45,588 bases of DNA. Origin: Gemmatimonadota bacterium (GTDB lineage: Bacteria; Gemmatimonadota; Gemmatimonadetes; Longimicrobiales; Gaopeijiaceae). The DNA lies in the NCBI GenBank assembly GCA_027623325.1, contig JAQBXY010000026.1, forward strand, positions 1 to 45,588, written 5' to 3'. Position numbers and translations under genes: made by a program. This document shows, in pieces, positions 43,078 to 45,588 of the stretch. Under the pieces are notes generated by a model, which was not told the origin of the DNA, searched no databases, and was given only the letters and a program-made list of their open reading frames with translations. Every line of letters begins with the position of its first letter. The first letter of the stretch is position 1.

Positions 43078-43260
43078 TCGGCTTGGCTCAGGCGGGTGCC
43101 GGTGTGGAACGTCGGCGGGCCTCGACAGGGACTACGGGCGCCAGAAGGTCAGCCGTCGGCTCAAGACCCGCAAGCTGGGTTAACGTCACGATCGCTCCGG
43201 TCGAGTCGTACTGTTCTGAGAAGCCAGGTCCGTCCGATTTCGCAGAGGAGATCGATCGCC

Positions 43261-43737
43261 ATGAGAGTCCTAGCCGCGCTGCTGCTGTGCGCTTTTCTTG
43301 CTGTTGAGTGTGAGGCGCAGATCGCGGTTGAGGTGTCGTATGGTGTCGATCGGAACGTCGACTCCAGTGAAGCTCGACGAGACGGCTGGCTGAACGGGAC
43401 CGTCGAGTGGATGTTGCCCTCCGGGCTGGGTATCGGCATCGGGACGGATCACCAGTTTTCGGGCGTCGCGCCTGCTCCGAGCGATTTCCGTGGTTGGGCC
43501 CTCTACGCCTCCACGAGCTTCGAGATGCCGGATCGCAAGGTGTCTCCCTTCGTTCGCGGTGGAATTGGGGCTGGTCGGGCCCCCTGCCAGGGCGACACCT
43601 GCACGGACGGCCTATATCTACGTGCCTCGACGGGCCTGAGGGTCCGCGTGGCCGAGAGACTCCGCCTTTCGACGGAGATCGGAGTCAGTCGGGTGAGCCG
43701 ACCGTTCGGCGGTGTGGGCCTGTCGTTTCGGTTCTAG
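43261..43737 (+). CDS. Small outer-membrane beta-barrel protein
   Basis: The 158-aa protein has a signal peptide (MRVLAALLLCAFLAVECEAQ), then alternating polar and hydrophobic strands typical of an eight-stranded barrel (GTVEWMLPSGLGIGIGTDH, WALYASTSFEM, FVRGGIGAGRA, LRASTGLRVRVAERL) and a terminal aromatic residue (GLSFRF). Two cysteines (CQGDTC) may form a loop disulfide. I chose ATG 43261 after an AGAGGAG-like site; the longer frame upstream lacks a signal peptide. Function is unknown. It could be a porin-like or OmpX/OmpA-barrel structural protein. Confidence 0.65.
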   Translation: MRVLAALLLCAFLAVECEAQIAVEVSYGVDRNVDSSEARRDGWLNGTVEWMLPSGLGIGIGTDHQFSGVAPAPSDFRGWALYASTSFEMPDRKVSPFVRGGIGAGRAPCQGDTCTDGLYLRASTGLRVRVAERLRLSTEIGVSRVSRPFGGVGLSFRF

Positions 43738-43834
43738 GGTTGATTCCTCTGGCAGCCACCTGGTTCGGCTCATACTGTGCGGTGATCGACGACACACACC
43801 GCGCGCTATTGCAGTGCGCTAGGGAGAGGGGACG

Positions 43835-44227
43835 ATGAGGAATCTGTTCAACGCGTGTGCACTCGTGGCCCTGGCTGGACTCATGGGGTCGGCTACCGCG
43901 GTGCAGGCGCAGGTCATGAACGTGCCGCTGCCTCCGCTCCCGCCGAACCAGGAGATGCTCGTCCTGGAGGTCAACCTCGCTCCCAGCCAATCCTCCAATC
44001 CGCACCGCCACAACGCGCACGTCTTCTTGTACGTGTTGGAGGGCCGAGTGAACATGCAGGTGGCCGGAGGCGAGATGGTCACCCTGACACCGGGTCAGAT
44101 GTTTTACGAGACTCCAGAGAGCATCCACTCGGTCTCGCAGAACGCGAGTGATACGGAGACCGCGAAGTTATTGGTGCACATCATCAAGACCGTGGGCGCA
44201 CCGGTGACGACTCCGGTTTCGAACTGA
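43835..44227 (+). CDS. Periplasmic small cupin-domain protein
   Basis: The 130-aa protein has a signal peptide (LVALAGLMGSATAVQA, cleavage after VQAQ), then a single cupin barrel. Cupin motif 1 is visible as NPHRHNAHVFLYVLEG (His, His and a later Glu), and motif 2 as PGQMFYETPESIHSVSQN (with a His). These would bind a metal ion. Many such proteins are unassigned or act as sensor-like or isomerase enzymes. An AGGGAGAGGGG stretch precedes the ATG. The gene stands between the barrel and the propeller gene in the same direction. Confidence 0.8.
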   Translation: MRNLFNACALVALAGLMGSATAVQAQVMNVPLPPLPPNQEMLVLEVNLAPSQSSNPHRHNAHVFLYVLEGRVNMQVAGGEMVTLTPGQMFYETPESIHSVSQNASDTETAKLLVHIIKTVGAPVTTPVSN

Positions 44228-44299
44228 GACGCGCGAACCCTGCGAGCGCAGAGTTCGTAGGGTAGAGGCGCCGACGTCGAGACTGTGGGGAGGGTGAGT

Positions 44300-45588
44300 A
44301 TGCAACGAGTCCTGAAGTGGTCTGGTCTGTTCGCGTTGACGCTGCCCATTCACCTCGTGCTCGTGCTTGCCTACATCGGCGTGCCCCGCCCCCCTGCGAT
44401 TTCGGCCGAAGGGGTGGGCCGTGTCGGTTGGCAGCCGGTGCTGGACAACGCTGGCCAACTCTGGAGGACCCAGGAATCCCGAAGCCTCGTTACCTGGATG
44501 CCCGACGGATCAGGGGTGCTGGTGCGCGCCCGACGTTGGCTGCTCGATTCGCGACTACACACCCTGTCGCACGCCGCGGCGGACCCGGTCTTCTTGCCCG
44601 AGCTTCCGAGGAACGTGGCCGGGATTTATGGCGATCCCGGGCGTGATTATCTGATTCTGGGGTGGGACACGGACGGCGACGAACAGCATCGCATGTATCG
44701 GTGGGACCTCGACGGCGCGGACCCGGTCCTCCTCACGACCGACTCCGAGCGAGTGGGGTTCGGTGCCTTCGAGCCCGACGGCGCCCGCATCGCCTACACC
44801 AGCACCCGAAGAAACGGCGCAGATTTCGACGTCTATGTGATGGATCCGACGGACCCGAAGTCCGACGCCCGCGTGCTCGAGGTCGAGGGCAGCTGGAGCG
44901 TCGCGGGATGGGCGCCTGAGAACGACCAACTGCTCCTCGTCCACGTATCGTCCAGCGCGGTCAACGCGCTCTACATGTTCGACCTCGACAGCGGCACGCT
45001 GGAGCCGGTCGCGGCGGCCGGGTCGGCTGACGAGGACGACGTGCGCCACGGTGCTCCGCAGTGGAGCCGAGACGGCAGCGCGCTGTACTACACCAGCGAC
45101 CGTGGAACCGAGTTCATGCAGTTGCGTCGACTCGATCTGGGTACCGGTGAAGAAGCCGTTTTGTCGGAGGAGATCCCTTGGGATGTCTCTTCGGTCCAAC
45201 AGTCGGGCGACGGCGCGCTTCTCCTCCTGGAGGTCAATGAGGACGGGGCGACGCGGTATTACACGACGGATGCGCTGGGCGAGGGAATGCACCCCCTCGA
45301 TCTGTTCTCGTCGGGTCAATTCGCGGCCACCCTGCATCCGACGGAGCCGCTACTCTTGGTCAACCACGCCGACGGCGACGGGGTCGCTCGTGGCTTCGTC
45401 TACGATCTGAGCCGCGACAAGCTCACGCTTTGGGCCGGTCCGTCTCCCTCGGAGAGCGTGGTTCTCGAGGCGCGTACGGTTCGATACCCCACCTTCGATG
45501 AGGTCGACGGCGAACCGCGGAGGTCGGTTTCGTGGACCGCCGTGAATACCGTCAAGGAAACGCGCGTATCCTGCGGCATATACGCACG
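44300..45588 (+). CDS. S9 peptidase-type propeller protein, partial at window end
   Basis: The frame is open from ATG 44300 through the end (at least 429 codons). A single N-terminal hydrophobic helix (LFALTLPIHLVLVLAYIGV) may be a signal anchor. Beta-propeller segments follow (GFGAFEPDGARIAYTST, GWAPENDQLLLVHV, PQWSRDGSALYYTSDRG). The stretch RTVRYPTFDEVDGEPR resembles the linker just before the catalytic alpha/beta-hydrolase domain of S9 peptidases. The last 23 codons after about 45520 do not look like the expected continuation, so the gene may be broken or frameshifted there. The catalytic part is outside the window. Confidence 0.6.
   Translation, partial: MQRVLKWSGLFALTLPIHLVLVLAYIGVPRPPAISAEGVGRVGWQPVLDNAGQLWRTQESRSLVTWMPDGSGVLVRARRWLLDSRLHTLSHAAADPVFLPELPRNVAGIYGDPGRDYLILGWDTDGDEQHRMYRWDLDGADPVLLTTDSERVGFGAFEPDGARIAYTSTRRNGADFDVYVMDPTDPKSDARVLEVEGSWSVAGWAPENDQLLLVHVSSSAVNALYMFDLDSGTLEPVAAAGSADEDDVRHGAPQWSRDGSALYYTSDRGTEFMQLRRLDLGTGEEAVLSEEIPWDVSSVQQSGDGALLLLEVNEDGATRYYTTDALGEGMHPLDLFSSGQFAATLHPTEPLLLVNHADGDGVARGFVYDLSRDKLTLWAGPSPSESVVLEARTVRYPTFDEVDGEPRRSVSWTAVNTVKETRVSCGIYA

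Noticed and set aside
1-45588. CRISPR arrays, tRNA or rRNA genes
   Set aside because: I saw no regularly spaced repeats, cloverleaf-like sequences or conserved rRNA segments when reading the window. A covariance-model search was not possible.

Overview
The window looks like a chromosomal piece of a high-GC, Gram-negative bacterium. I suggest Gemmatimonadota or a close relative, on gene content only. The markers are a PadR regulator next to an ADOP-type permease, a DUF5916 outer-membrane protein, PD40 propellers of the kind fused to Ser/Thr kinases, TonB receptors, DUF4438 proteins, and many amidohydrolases and exopeptidases. No rRNA, tRNA or CRISPR array was seen. Apart from the left edge (1-602, an IS remnant), no stretch over 300 bases lacks a gene.

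Region 1 (1-602) holds a decayed insertion sequence of about 440 bp. It has perfect 15-bp inverted ends and the frameshifted tail of a DDE transposase.

Region 2 (603-26998) is a compact two-armed catabolic cluster of 25 genes diverging from a 103-bp intergenic region (11870-11972) that contains the palindrome TTGTCGACAA. The left arm (minus strand, 10 genes, in transcription order) encodes two DUF4438 paralogues, an Ldh2/AllD-type dehydrogenase, a creatinase-like M24 hydrolase that has lost metal ligands, an amidohydrolase, a class I aminotransferase, a TIM-barrel glycosidase-like protein, a hydantoinase/allantoinase-type cyclic amidohydrolase, and the two ATPases of a Dpp/Opp transporter. 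The right arm (plus strand, 15 genes) encodes an M32 carboxypeptidase, a second aminotransferase, a VOC protein, an AspA/AstE-type deacylase, a PuuE-type allantoinase, ureidoglycolate lyase, a GntR/FCD regulator, an NAD-dependent epimerase, two Gfo/Idh/MocA oxidoreductases, a lipoprotein binding protein with two permeases (the rest of the transporter), an SDR and an M20 peptidase. Many neighbours overlap by 4 bp, so each arm is probably an operon. I infer import through a type 5 binding-protein ABC system, then hydrolysis of cyclic ureides, ureido or guanidino bonds and amide bonds, then transamination and oxidation. The substrate is unknown. Allantoate amidohydrolase, urease and carbamoylase are absent, so this is not a standard allantoin pathway.

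Region 3 (27039-32076) holds two small membrane proteins, a 57-aa basic protein, a secreted serine hydrolase, a nucleotidyltransferase with a small partner (toxin-antitoxin-like), and a secreted esterase translationally coupled to that pair.

Region 4 (32077-40713) is rearranged. It contains a kinase-less PD40 propeller, the C-terminal part of an ADOP permease, an S41-like lipoprotein, a TonB receptor, a PIN-domain remnant, the N-terminal part of an ADOP permease, and a PadR regulator with a 14-bp inverted repeat upstream. Flipping about 5.85 kb would put the two permease parts in line, so an inversion (or an assembly chimera) is possible.

Region 5 (40732-45588) encodes a DUF5916 outer-membrane protein, a small beta-barrel, a periplasmic cupin, and the start of an S9-type propeller protein that runs off the window.
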